This document shows, one piece after another, positions 42,975 through 53,650 of a DNA stretch of 64,000 nt. The notes beneath the pieces were generated by a model. The model did not search any database and had not been told where the DNA came from. It saw only the letters and a list, made by a program, of their open reading frames with translations. Positions within the stretch are counted from its first letter, which is position 1. The number at the start of each line of letters is the position of its first letter. Origin of the DNA: Telopea speciosissima (taxonomy: Eukaryota > Streptophyta > Magnoliopsida > Proteales > Proteaceae). The stretch spans positions 5,591,568 through 5,655,567 of the forward strand of contig NC_057925.1 of the NCBI RefSeq assembly GCF_018873765.1. The letters run 5' to 3'. Both the position numbers and the translations under genes were made by a program.

Positions 42975-45360
42975 CACACACAACAACAATAACAACAACA
43001 ACAAACTCAGCACTATCCCAACTTAATGGGATTGCCTACATGGATCCAAACAAAACAAAGTAGGGAAAACAAAGTTCTAACCAAAAAGGGAAACAAAGAT
43101 GGGAAAAGAGGGATGGGGAAAGAGATGGGAAATGAAAAAAGAAAAAGAAAAAAAACAAATGAAAGATGGGAAATAAATAGAAAAATGAAAGATGGAAGAT
43201 GAAAGATAGTAAGAGGAAAGAGGCACAACCTAACACGTCAGGAGATTCTCAGCTAAATGGGGTCTGCGACATGGATCTTTGCCTTCCAATAGGCTCTGTC
43301 CGAGGTCATACTTGGTACAAAACCTAGACTATGCATGTCCTTCCTCACCACATCTCCTATGGTTGTATTAGGTCTAGCCCTAGTTCTTTTAGATCCTTCA
43401 ATTGGAATCATACCACTCCTCCTTACTGGGGCATCCCTAGGCCTCCGTTGAATATGACAATACCACCTTTTTTTGGATGAATAATAATTTAATTGCGAAG
43501 AAAAGGGGGGCAGGGATATACAAGCCCGAAGGCCAAGAAGCCCGAAGCTAAGTAGGGCGCAAAATAGTGGAAGGGAGACCCCAGGAGACAACAATAAGTC
43601 TGTTCCTTGGGGAATCTATCACACTAGACAGGGGGAGGGAGTTAGCTTTAGATGAAACGTTAAAGAAGATGGCCTTCCAAATCTTGTCGAGAGAGCGGGA
43701 GTTGGGCGTCCATCTTCTAAGATTACGCTCCATCCAAATGTGGGATATAGTAGCACAAAAGGCAAGCTTTCCAACCGTGTCACAAATCGAGTTGCCACCA
43801 AATGTCATATGAATCCAAACCCATTCCCGAGAAAGCGGAAGAGGTCTTCTATGAGCAGGCCAGCAATGGCGGAGAACCCGATTCCAGATGGAGGCAGCAA
43901 AGGGGCAAGTGAAGAAAAGATGATCTATGTCTTCGTGACCATTCCAACAAAGACAGCATCTAGGAGAGACTTGCATGTGGCGGTGGATGAGAAAGGCCTG
44001 AGTTGGGAGACAATTTGCTAGGGCACGCCAAGCAGTGAAGCTCTGCCTAGGGATGTGGCCTTTGTACCAAACCACTTTTTGCCAAGGACAGGGGGTCCCT
44101 CTATGTCTAACCATATCCCAAGCGGAGTAGGAGCTGAATGTGCCTGTGGTGGAGGGAAGCCTAAGATGGTGTCCCCCCCGCCTCTATGACTAGGAGGAAT
44201 AGGGGGGAGGGAACTCCAGAGGTCGGCAAGGGGGGGGGGGGGAGAGGTGGGAGGGGACCAAGAGCCATTGGTAATGGACAATACCACCTTAAATGACTCT
44301 CTCAGAGCTTGTCATTGATCGGGGCAACTCCCAAGTCCGATCTTATATGTTCATTCCATACTTTATCCTTCCTTGTTTTCCCATACATCCATCTGAACAT
44401 CCTCATATCTGCTACACAATGCTTATCAATATGACACTTCTTAATTGCCCAACATTCTGCCCCATACATCATGGCCGGTCGAACAACAGTCCTACATAAC
44501 TTTCCTTTAAGCTTTAAAGGAATACGTCGGTCACTCAGCACTCTGGACGCACCTCTCCACTTCATCCATCCCACTTTAATTCTCTGTGAAACATTCATCC
44601 TCTATGTCACCTTCTTTATTTATGATTGACCCCAAATATCTAACATAATTACTTTGCGGTATCTCTCTTTCCTCAATTCGCACCATATCACTATCCATCA
44701 TAGTGTGACTAAAGTTATACGTCATTTACTCCGTCTTTGTTCTACTAATCTTAAAGCCTCTTGTTTCCAAGGTTAACAGCCAAAGCTCTAACTTAGAGTT
44801 AATCCCTTCTTTCGTCTCATCCACCAAAACGATATCATTGGCGAAGAGCATACACCATGGGACCTCGTCTTGAATGCTTTTGGTTATATCGTCCATGATA
44901 AGCGCAAAAAGGTACGGACTTAAGGTTGAACCCTAATGTAAACCAATCGTAATTGGGAATTCCTTGCCCTGACCTCCCACAGATCTCACACTAGTCACCA
45001 CGCCCTCGTACATATCTTTAATGGCATCCACATATTTACTTGACACCCTCTCTTCACTAGAACATGTGGGATTAGATCTCTAGGGACTCAGTCATAGGCT
45101 TTTTCCAGGTCGATAAAGACCATATGGAGATCCTTCTTTCCATGAGCCTCAATAAGTAGATAGCTTCTATCGTGGATCTACCTGGCATAAAGCCAAAGTA
45201 TCTTCTCAAAAGGGCTTCAAAAACCTTCTCCCATAATTTCATAGTGTGACTCATTAGCTTTATGCTTCTATAGTTATTACAGTTTTGGATCACCTTTATT
45301 TTTGTCGATCGGGACGACAATGCTTCTCCTCCATTCATTTGGCCTCTTCCTTGTGTTCAT
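42975..45360 (-). mobile_element. RTE-type LINE, interrupted by an L1
   Basis: The minus-strand 3' terminus is visible at 42979-43040 as (CAA)n, ctcagcactatcccaac and tacatggatcc. C-terminal and RT-core frames follow from about 43250 to 45340. They include QRRPRDAPVRRSGMIP, MRMFRWMYGKTRKDK and the RT region with TKIKVIQNCNNYRSIKLMSH near 45338-45270. (TA)n runs flank both ends (42960-42974 and 45359-45376), matching a target duplication at a TA repeat. The element is frameshifted. Confidence 0.85.
43470..44276 (-). mobile_element. 5'-truncated L1 nested in the RTE element
   Basis: A 14-bp duplication, gacaataccacctt, is at 43456-43469 and 44277-44290. The insert begins with the T-run (its poly(A) tail). 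It encodes the zinc-binding RVT-associated domain on the minus strand (44114-43548: WYKGHIPRQSFTAWRALANC, CCLCWNGHEDIDHLFFTCPF). RT and endonuclease are absent. Runs of G near 44165-44242 mark its 5' end. Confidence 0.92.
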
Positions 45361-45376
45361 ATATATATATATATAT

Positions 45377-46650
45377 GAAACCCTAGTTAATCCAATATAA
45401 AGAAGAACTGGGGTTTTTGCCGTTTCGATGGTGCCTTGTTTTTCTGTTGTGCCTGTGACATAGTGTTGCTCTTACCCGTTTGCCTGAGCACAAATCTCTC
45501 CCTTCGACTTCTTCATCCCTGCTCATTTGGGCCTGATATTTCGGCGGACATGGGTAGCTCATCCTTAGACAACTCGAACCTCGACAGCTTGATGTGAAGA
45601 CAACTTTTCTCCATGTTAATTATACAAGCGATGACATTAGAAATTTTCTTTCTTGTATGAGAGGTGGTTTCATTGACCATGTGGCAATGATTAACCCGAA
45701 ATGCTTCTCTGGATCTACCTTAATGTTTTGGTTATTCACTGAATGTGAGAAGCATCATTTTCTTCCGGAAGAAATCAAAGAATTTCTTGGGACTCTAATC
45801 CCAAATTGATTAGTACAATCCTGGAAAGGACTGGGCCACTTTGGGTATATCTGGAGTTTACCCAGGTCTGGCCAACCGAGTTCCAGGGATTATCATCAGG
45901 TCTTGGGATCTGGATCTAGATCACACCCAAACCTGTGCTTGGTGGACCAATTATTTCTTCCAGATGACAACTTAGGTGCTTCAAATTTTAAACGTATAAC
46001 CACTATATGATCAGACAAATTGGACAATGGTTCAATTGGTTTTTGTGGGAAGGTCACATAGTATCGTAGTATATGGAGAAAACTCCAATAAGTGATACAC
46101 TTCACAGAGCAGCCATGAGAAGTTGACTTTCTCACTTTCAGATTATATTTTCTTCACCTCATTTCCATTGAAACAAAGCAAGGAAGTTCATTTAGCTTTA
46201 AATAAGAGTGACCACTACAGGGTAGATTTCTAATTCTGACCTTTTCGGCAAACGAGTTCGGAATGATCTGACTGAGGTATCACCACACATGGAAAATCTT
46301 ACAATTGAAAGAAAGTACATCTGTGAATGTTTATTCTAACACAACCTACACAGTTAACCACAAAAAACACACTACTCAAATGAATAATTCATATTTCTCT
46401 TTCCTCAAATGGATCTTGCTCAGGAAAGCCTCCAATCTGGAAGTTGCTAACTCATAATTAACCTTCTGAATTCATGAAAAGTTGAATAACACAATAAACA
46501 AATCTTGCAATAAACTAAGGACAGACATAGGCAGAGAACTACAAAAACATAGAAACATCTTCTCTTCATAACTATATTAGGTGGAAAGAGCCAAAAGAAA
46601 GCTTCTAATGCCTGAAAAAATTTTGCGGAGTGGGTGGGGTAGAAGACTAA
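45377..46650. other. Spacer right of the RTE insertion, no gene recognised
   Basis: 45377-45810 may be the leader of the LTR element that starts at 42605, since it follows the same side of the TA target. A 71-codon frame at 45594-45809 has no recognisable domain. 45810-46650 shows nothing supportable. Confidence 0.35.
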
Positions 46651-46657
46651 TAGTGTT

Positions 46658-46908
46658 AAGTATTGTCTCTGTCTGTGTGCTTGATTCAGGACGACTTAAA
46701 GAGAGTATTTTTCAAATTTTCAATTATACCTGCATCGTTGGGATCACGATTTTAGATATTGGTATTGGATAGGGCGTATCAGTTGATATGTATCGGTATC
46801 GGCTGTGACCAATACTGATACCTAAAACCGTGATGCCAACGGCGCAGGTATATTTGAAAAATACTCTTTATGCCCTCCTGAATCAAACATAGACAAAGAC
46901 AATACTGA
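46658..46908. repeat. Long inverted repeat (about 100-bp arms)
   Basis: The left arm 46658-46768 and right arm 46809-46908 are reverse complements at roughly 85 percent by eye (ttgattcagga / tcctgaatcaa, gtatttttcaaat / atttgaaaaatac, tttagatattggtattgg / ccaatactgatacctaaa), with a loop of about 40 bp. There is no coding capacity. A transcript would form a long hairpin. A foldback MITE is the likeliest identity. Confidence 0.85.
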
Positions 46909-47609
46909 GTATCGGTCGATCGTGATCATACTTGACTGACACAAGTCGACCGATACAGTATGGACATCTTTTCTTTGTGAAGGATTAGATCACATAACAT
47001 CTTGAGAAACCTCAAGACAAGTTCTGGTATCTCCACTACTTGCTGTTGGTTGAAGACCAAAGTCAACGAACACTCTCAGCACTGAGTTTGTGATTGCAAC
47101 CAGTCATTTCAATCTGTTTTGCCATTTCCGCCTTGGCAGCCTCCAAAAAGCTTTTCGATTCGTTCGCCACCACTTGCAGTTCCACCGATTCCCACTGATT
47201 CTGATCACTTTTTCGGCTGATTCCCATTGATTTTGATCACTTTCAGCTGATTCCAATCCAAATTGATCGGAATCAGCTGAAATGATATGTATTTTTTAGG
47301 AAAGAGAATACAGAGGACAAGCAAATCAGTAAGCAATGGGAATGACATATCCTTGAAGTATGAGCGAATGATTCTTATATAGGCAAAAGAGGGGAAAAAA
47401 CAACCACTGTACAAAACCATGGTCTGATTTTAGTGGATGTAACCTCCATTCAAAGCTAAGAATGGATCATGCTTGTACATGCAGGTGAATGTACACGTGA
47501 GAGGTAACCATTTGTCCTTGAGGTAGCACCTACAGGTAGTGGTAGATAATTTATCATTTTCTTGGTAACATTGTCTTTTTTTTAATCATTGTGTATTAGG
47601 TGAAAAGTT

Positions 47610-47775
47610 ATGGGGAGTTCAGATCTGCTACCCACATGGGGATGGGTGGGGGTGGGGCAGATCTGAATCTTTCATAGGGTTGTGGGACCCGCCTCTAGGG
47701 TGTGGGACCCACGCCCCATGGAGGGGTCAGATCTATCCCCACCCGTCCCGATGTGGGTAGATGATCCGGATTCAG
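47610..47775. repeat. Foldback repeat, gtgggaccc family, copy 1
   Basis: The left word cagatctgctacccacatgggg and the right word cgatgtgggtagatgatccgg are inverted, and the middle repeats gtgggacccgcc and gtgggacccacgcc. Related sequence occurs at 47997-48115, 51700-51800 and 59560-59660, so this is a local repeat family. Confidence 0.65.
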
Positions 47776-47996
47776 TTATGGGAGTTGTATAATATAATAT
47801 AATCAGTTTTAGGAAGTAGTTGTTGACATGATCTACCAGATTCGATTCTATAATTTGAACTGGTTGTCTGGGCTTCTATAATTAAGGCAATCATAGTGAT
47901 TCTTTTTATGGATTTTTCATGGAAATTTTGAACTTCGAATAGAAAGAAAAAGAAGAACAAAAGTGAAGTCCCTCTGTCGCATTCTCCAACACCTAG

Positions 47997-48115
47997 AGGA
48001 GTTCGGATCTGCTCTCCATATGGGGCGTGGGTCCCACACCCCAGAGGTGGGTCGCACAGCCCATGAAGGGTTGGGATCTATCCCCACTGCTCCCCATGCA
48101 GGGCCGGAACTAAAC
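47997..48115. repeat. gtgggaccc-family repeat, copy 2
   Basis: The sequence ggagttcggatctgctctcc, then gtgggtcccacaccccagag and ttgggatctatccccactgc, resembles the 47610 copy in inverse orientation. It lies about 170 bp beyond the stop codon of the first RING-H2 gene. Confidence 0.6.
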
Positions 48116-48285
48116 TCCCAACAATAACATCTATATATTAAAAAAAAAAAACACAATTAATGAAAGTGGCCACAATAAGGAATACACCAAAAAAAAAAAA
48201 ATTCCTCTCTCTACGGTAAACTAAGCATCAAAAGGATTGATGAAATAGTATGTAATATAAATGCAAGACTGCAAATAGTAGCAAT

Positions 48286-48864
48286 TTAAGAGATAGCCCC
48301 CCTAGCTAAAGCATGTGTTCTACAGATAGGGCATGTCCATCTCTCCATAAGCCATTGCTTGATACAAACTGCATGAAACTCATGGTTACACCGTGGAAGA
48401 ACCCAACAGCGATCGCCTTCTCGTAAGCACTCCTGACAGATAACACAAAATTTTCTCATTGCCGTCCAGTCTTTGGCATTATTTTCTATTATTGCTTTTG
48501 GGAATGTACTTAATAAAGGTAGAGAAACCGGTACTGTTACAGTAGAAAGCCTAGGTTGGTCTTCTTCTTGCCTGCTGTGTATGTTTGTGGAGGCCCTCTC
48601 TGATCTGTTGATGAAGAGATTCATATATCTTCTATGCACTCTATCCAGTTCTTGTCGCTGTGACTCCTCAAGTACTGTTTCTCGCTGAGGTGTGGATGTG
48701 CTCTCTTCTCTGTGCTTGTGTTTATAGATGTACGTGATTCCCATTAACACAAAGGTCACAAAATAAATGAAAATAAGGAAAATTAAATTAAATTGAATAT
48801 ATTCATGATCAGGATCATAGGCTAGAAGAGGAGGAGAAGCTGAAGGGGGAAGCATAGTAGCCAT
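48286..48864 (-). CDS. RING-H2 (ATL-like) membrane E3 ubiquitin ligase, copy 1
   Basis: A single-exon 192-aa protein. The N-terminus is Pro/Ser-rich (MATMLPPSASPP), followed by one transmembrane helix (about 25-47), a charged helix region (about 55-85) and a linker. A C-terminal RING-H2 finger follows, with ligands C140, C143, C159, H161, H164, C167, C178 and C181. The spacing C-x2-C-x15-C-x-H-x2-H-x2-C-x10-C-x2-C, with a Trp after the sixth ligand (KQWL), is that of the ATL family. The GLD motif usual in ATLs was not seen, so this is ATL-like rather than a classical ATL. Such proteins bind E2 enzymes and act as membrane-anchored ubiquitin ligases; the substrate is unknown. It is first of three tandem copies in the same orientation and the only one with both the helix and the linker. 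The start is set by conservation with the other copies. Confidence 0.88.
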   Translation of the reverse strand: MATMLPPSASPPLLAYDPDHEYIQFNLIFLIFIYFVTFVLMGITYIYKHKHREESTSTPQRETVLEESQRQELDRVHRRYMNLFINRSERASTNIHSRQEEDQPRLSTVTVPVSLPLLSTFPKAIIENNAKDWTAMRKFCVICQECLREGDRCWVLPRCNHEFHAVCIKQWLMERWTCPICRTHALARGAIS

Positions 48865-50078
48865 GATTGATTTCTTGTTTCTCGTTTCTAAAGCAAATTT
48901 TTAAGAAGTTGAGGTTTGTGGGGATTCATTGTGGAGTCTTTGAAGGAGAGATCAACTTTGGAGTTCTGCCGCTCACTTTATATAATAAATCAATTTGAAA
49001 GATACAAAGAGAGCTCACACTTTGAGCAACCAAATTGGAAACAAATCCTATAAACAATGAAATAAAATATCTTAAGGAATCCTTTACCGACTCAATGTTA
49101 TACACATGGAAACCAGAATCATATGGAATAGGAATGAGATCGACCACTGAATGGCACATGTGATAAACGGATTTTTTCTCCTCTCTCCATTTCTTAATCT
49201 GTAAGATTTTGTAAGTTCTCCCCTGTCTGCGTGACAAGTGGCACACTTTAATCTAATGGCTACAATGTAAATCCCACCTTTTATTATTAACTAACCCTGG
49301 TTACACCAACCTCTAGGCTAACCCGGAACCATGGTTTAACCAAACAAAAAACGATCATTCAGAAAGGGTTTTACAGATTTTGTATGAAATCCATGGAACA
49401 CACTCTTCAGTTTGCTGACCAAACTTCTAAGCAATATGGTCTTCCACTCTTCTTGAACATCAAGAAGGAACACATGATGTTTGTGATTAACCAATCATGT
49501 CCAAAATTGAAACAAGTCTTTAATTTTAAGCCCTACGTAACTTCAAACTCATTTTGCTGAGTCAGTGTTACCTCAGTTTTGTCAACGCAAAAAAACAAAA
49601 AAAAAGATTATCTGAGTTTTTCACTAACACATACTTAATCCCCCTACTAATTGGGTTTGGAAAAGAGAAAATAACAAGGATTTAAATGGATAAAAAATAT
49701 TGAACTGTCTTTAAGTCTTTAACCAATAACCATGGATTGATATTTTGAATTATTAGTCTTCTATCATAACCAGTAAGATCCACGTTTGAAAAGGCAATAA
49801 ACCCTTTCTGAAGAATCGTTTTCCATATTAATGGTTAAACCATGGTTTAGGGTTAGGTTGGGTCACACCAACCCGGGTTAGCATAGAGGTTGGTGTAACC
49901 TTGGGTAGTTAAGAGTTAAAACTAGGGATTTAAATTCTGGTCGTTAGATCAAAGTATGCCACATGTCACACAGACAGAGGGAACTTACAACAACTTACAA
50001 ATCAAGATATGGAGAGGAGAAAAATCCGTGATAAACATGTACACATCCAGCTAGAACCATCTCGGTTGATACACTCCT
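48865..50078. other. Spacer upstream of RING copy 1
   Basis: It contains the presumed 5' UTR and promoter. Two words recur inverted across it: gttaaaccatggtttagggttaggttgggtcacaccaac (about 49830-49872) and ttggtgtaacc-type sequence near 49300-49340 (ccctggttacaccaacctctaggctaacccggaaccatgg). The flanks ttattattaactaacc... and ...gggtagttaagagttaaaac are also inverted, which suggests a DNA element of about 600 bp (49280-49925) with long inverted ends. Confidence 0.45.
49280..49925. mobile_element. Probable MITE with long inverted ends
   Basis: The left end reads taaccctggttacaccaacctctaggctaacccgg...ccatggtttaacc. The right end reads ggttaaaccatggttt...ccgggttagcatagaggttggtgtaaccttgggtagtta. 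The arms match as inverted repeats over about 60 bp. The middle also pairs (gatcattcagaaagggttt against aaaccctttctgaagaatcg). No ORF is present. Confidence 0.75.
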
Positions 50079-50348
50079 TCAATCTGATGATGAAAGACTT
50101 TGAATCTTCATATTGTTGCGAAGAAATGTGAACCGAGCAAAGTGGAAGTTAATTTCCATGTGTTTGGTGCGCGCATGAAACACGTGATTGGTAGACAAAT
50201 AACAACGGGGCCATGTGAGCTCAAGGCGCCTTGTATTCGGCCTCAGTAGAAGAACGAACATCTCTCTTTTGCTTCTTAGATGCCCAAGAGATAAGATTGA
50301 GGCCCATAAAAAAAAAATTATTTTCGATGGGGTACTCTCCTGACACAT
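50079..50348 (-). pseudogene. Copia RNase H fragment
   Basis: The 89-codon frame includes VFHARTKHMEINFHFARF, the conserved end of copia RNase H (compare [15 protein letters not shown] in the 30126 element). It lies in the spacer between RING copies 1 and 2. A related fragment sits between copies 2 and 3. Confidence 0.75.
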
Positions 50349-50600
50349 GTCCTATTTGTTGATCGACAACATATAGATGAAGAGACTCCCATGTGTATAA
50401 GGGGGGGTTGTATGGTAAAAACCTGTAAAGTTTTCATTCCAGAAGTTCGAACTACTAGGTAGAGAGGTGGAGACTGGAGAGACACCTAGGTGCACGTATA
50501 TAAGGGGATATAGACTAGCCGATGTGGGACTAAATTCCCAGAGAAGAAAACACTATTAATGAAAATAGCCAAAATAAGGAATAAACCCAAAAAAAGAAGA
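50340..50600. repeat. RING-array spacer unit, copy A
   Basis: The sequence cctgacacatgtcctatttg, atatagatgaagagactccc, gtatggtaaaaacctgtaaa, agagaggtggagactggaga and agccgatgtgggactaaa recurs in the same order at 52630-52990 and 53310-53560. It directly follows (on the minus strand) the 3' side of the RING genes, so it is part of the duplicated unit. Confidence 0.75.
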
Positions 50601-50695
50601 ATTCCCTCTCTCAAGAAACTAAGAGCATCAAAAGGATTGATGAAATAGTATGTAAGGTACATTATGCAAGAATGCAAATAGTACCACATGACTTG

Positions 50696-51214
50696 CTAGT
50701 AATATAGAGATAGAGCTCCCAAAGCATGTGATCTACAGATAGGGCATATCCATCTCTCCATAAGCCATTGCTTGATACAAACTGCATGAAACTCATGGTT
50801 ACATGGGGGGAGAACCCAACAGTGATCGCCTTCTTGTAAGCACTCCAGACAGATAACACAAATTTTTCTCATTGCCGCCGTAGGTTGTTGGTCTTCTTCT
50901 TCTTCTTCTTGCCTGGGGGATATGTTTGTGGAGTCCCTCTCTGATGATCTGTTATTAATGAAGAGTTCCATGTATCTTCTACGCAATCTATTCAGTTCAT
51001 GTTGCTCTGACTCCTCCTCAACTGCTTCTTGCTGAAGCGTGGATATAATCTCTTCTTCTCCCTTCCTATCTTGATAGATGAACATGATTACCATAAACAC
51101 CAAAGCCACAAAAAACATGAAAATATATAAAATACCATGGCCAGGTAGTAAATTTTCATCAGGATCATAAGGTAGAGGGGGAGGAGAAACCGAAGGGGGA
51201 AGCATAGTAGCCAT
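50696..51214 (-). CDS. RING-H2 (ATL-like) membrane E3 ubiquitin ligase, copy 2
   Basis: A 172-aa protein starting at the second of two adjacent ATGs (51214), which aligns with the start of copy 1; the first ATG would add one Met. The long open frame upstream to 51424 is not supported by the paralogues. Layout: MATMLPPSVSPPP, transmembrane helix about 28-47, helix region (HELNRLRRRYMELFINN) about 72-88, an acidic Glu run, and a RING-H2 with first ligand C119 and the same eight-ligand spacing as copy 1. Relative to copies 1 and 3 it lacks the linker with LPLLSTFP. It shares 5' flank with copy 3 (agtagtacgtaagttgag... tatacgag). It is likely functional as a small membrane ubiquitin ligase. Confidence 0.85.
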   Translation of the reverse strand: MATMLPPSVSPPPLPYDPDENLLPGHGILYIFMFFVALVFMVIMFIYQDRKGEEEIISTLQQEAVEEESEQHELNRLRRRYMELFINNRSSERDSTNISPRQEEEEEDQQPTAAMRKICVICLECLQEGDHCWVLPPCNHEFHAVCIKQWLMERWICPICRSHALGALSLYY

Positions 51215-51466
51215 CATTGATTTCTGTTTCTCGTTCTTTCTTGAAACTATAAAAAGCAAATTTGAAGGACTTTCTTTAGAGTAGTACGTAAGTTGAGGTA
51301 TACGAGAGTCCTTGTAGGAGAGTAGGAGAGGGAGAGCTTGTTGATTGAGCAGTAGAAAAATTGTGCCGTTAAGGTATCCGTTTATTTTAACTGATCGGTT
51401 TTCTTTTGGCCAACCTTTAGCCAATCATGTGCTTTGAAACAGAATCTTATACTATCCATTTAGCCG

Positions 51467-51667
51467 TAAGGGTGTCAACTCATACTGCATATTCGATATG
51501 GTATTGGTATGAGGTATCTATACGGAGTCAGTATTCGATACAATATCAATATGGACAAAAAGGTAAAAATGAATCATATCATACCATATACCTGTACTGA
51601 TCGATATTCAATAGGGTAATATACAATGTACCATACCAAATACCGGATACCATACGTTGCAACTTTA
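51467..51667. mobile_element. hAT-like MITE in RING copy 2 upstream region
   Basis: It begins taagggtgtcaact and ends cgttgcaacttta. The interior is made of gatatggtattggtatg-type words on both strands. The paralogous position upstream of copy 3 (59239-59508) has the same element, so the insertion predates the tandem duplication. Confidence 0.55.
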
Positions 51668-51840
51668 GGGGCTAGCTGAATTGGCAAGGACCAACATCTC
51701 ACAATTAAATGTTTGGATCTCGTCCCCACGTGACACCCTCCATGGGCTGTGGGACCCACATAGGACCCACAGCCGTGGTGGAACTGTTCCATCATCCACA
51801 CATCCCTTGCGGATTAAAAAAAACTCTAATTGCAATTAAG
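51668..51840 (+). mobile_element. tRNA-like SINE candidate, copy 1
   Basis: The A-box-like gctagctgaattggcaagga and B-box-like tgtttggatctc words are spaced as in tRNA-derived SINEs. A gtgggaccc segment and a terminal A-run (ggattaaaaaaaactc) follow. The same arrangement follows the MITE at 59509. No functional tRNA fold is seen. Confidence 0.45.
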
Positions 51841-53050
51841 AAGAAGTGGTCTTTCTTCCCATACCTAAAGCTCGAGAAGCAAGTAACCTGAACAAGTAAG
51901 TTCTCTGTAGTACTATTTGCTTGCAATGCTATGTCTGATTGTCTGTCAAAGTAGGCGAACACTTCTTTACCCTTAGACATGTTACTATAAAAGAGGAAAT
52001 CCCACCGCTGTCGATACTTCTGATTGCGCTCCCGTTAGCCCTCGCGTTGAGGTTGGGGAACGCTGGCTTTTAGGGAATCCTCTCCTTAATTTATTGATCT
52101 ACCTATCAAAAACAACTATTCCCATAATTTATACTTAATGGATTAATCTATTTGTAACAGATTTTGTAATCACTTTTTTCTACCCTTGGTTTTCCCTTTT
52201 TAACAATTTGGAATCAGGGCTAGAATGGATAATTTAATTTTTGACGTAGTTGTGGCCAGCTGGCTTGGATAAATGGCTCAACTTAATCAATTATCTGGAA
52301 ATTGTTACCTAAAAAAAAAAAGATCATCATCCTGAAAATTAGATCCGAGTCAACACTCTAACTCATCAACAATGAGGGCTTTTTGCTGCGCGAGTTCAGT
52401 TCAATTAGATCCGAGTCATGACTATAACGTACTATCCGGATAAAGATAGGGGAAAAAGTGTGATATATGTTTAGAATTATAGAAACAGGTGCGCAATTTT
52501 TTTTTTTTTTTTTTTTAAAGAAGCATAGTAAACATAGATAGAGTGTAAGGAAAGATTGAAATTTCCTCTTTCATAGGAATGTTGCCTTTTTCAACCAATT
52601 TTTCTACAAATTTATTTTTCGGTGGGGTCCTTGCCTGACACATATCCTATTTGTTAACAACATATAGGTGAAGAGACTCCCATGTGTATAAGAAAAATTA
52701 TCTCCTCCAGTTCTTTGCCTGGCCCAGCTCTCCAATCCCTCTAATAAGGGGGGGGGGGATCCCACCCAGGTAGAGTGTTCGGGCAGGGGTAGGGTGGTCA
52801 TTGCACCCCCTTGTTAGGGTGACTAGGGAATTAGGCCGAGCAGGGAACTAAAGGGAATAAAGATCCTGTGTACAAGGGGGATTGTATACTTGTATGGTGA
52901 AAACCCATGGGTATATAAACTAATTAGTAGCCGATGTGGGACTAAACTCCCAAGAAATAGCATTTATATATGAGAAGAAAACACAAATACTGAAAGTGGC
53001 CACAATAAAGAAAAATCAGGAAATATATTCCTCTCTAGAGTAAACTAAGC
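51841..53050. other. Spacer between RING copies 2 and 3
   Basis: It contains an expanded version of the spacer unit (52630-52990), with an extra GC-rich insert (about 52700-52880) and T-runs at 52499-52516. The text tttggaatcagggc at about 52208 may be a decayed LTR-element primer site. No gene was identified. Confidence 0.4.
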
Positions 53051-53054
53051 ATCA

Positions 53055-53310
53055 ATTTCACAAAAAAATAAAAAAATAAAGTAGAAGTCGCATTAAACAC
53101 GAGATTGACAGACAAGTAAATGGCACATACCATAATATGAGAGCCTTTGTAAGGTGAATGCCCGACCAGCTCCCTAAATAATAGCAGAGCCATGTGAGCT
53201 CAAGGGCCTTGTATTCGACCTCAGTAGAAAAGCGGGCCACTGTCTTTTGCTTCTTGGAAGCCCAAGAATTAAGATTGGGGCAACCATAATTTTTTTTTTA
53301 TTTCCGATGG
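53055..53310 (-). pseudogene. Copia RNase H fragment, second copy
   Basis: The frame MARFSTEVEYKALELTWLCYYLG corresponds to the conserved S-x-x-x-EAEYRA-type block of copia RNase H. Its right end, gcttcttggaagcccaagaattaagattggggc, matches the sequence near 50270-50300, so it is paralogous to the 50079 fragment. Confidence 0.75.
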
Positions 53311-53640
53311 GTTACTTGCCTAACACATATCCTATTTGTTGACAACGTATAGGTGAAGAGACTCCCATGTGTATAAGAGGGGGCGGGGGTTGTATGGTGA
53401 AAACCCGTAAAGTTTTTATCCCAGAAGTTCAAACTATTAGGTGGAGAGGTGGAGACTTGGAGAGACACCTAAGTATGTAAGGGTACATACACTAATTAGT
53501 AGCCGATGTGGAACTAAACTCCCAACAATAACATCTATATATGAGAAGAAAACACAATTAATGAAAGTGGCCAGCCACAATAAGAAATATCCAAACAAAT
53601 ATTCCGATCCTCTTTCTAGGGTAAACTAAGAGCATCAAAA
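53310..53640. repeat. RING-array spacer unit, copy B
   Basis: It is collinear with 50340-50600 (gatgggttacttgcctaaca through agccgatgtggaactaaact). It continues with gaaagtggccagccacaat and ggtaaactaagagcatcaaa, also found 3' of RING copies 1 and 2. Confidence 0.75.
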
Positions 53641-53650
53641 GGATTGCTAG

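Noticed and set aside
43013..43236. Two overlapping minus-strand frames rich in Phe/Leu/Ser
   Set aside because: They come from the purine-rich 3' UTR of the RTE element; low complexity and no motif.
51218..51424. N-terminal extension of RING-H2 copy 2 to a 242-aa protein
   Set aside because: The paralogues start at the MATMLPP or MARTTMLPP position, and the extension lies in sequence homologous to their 5' UTR.
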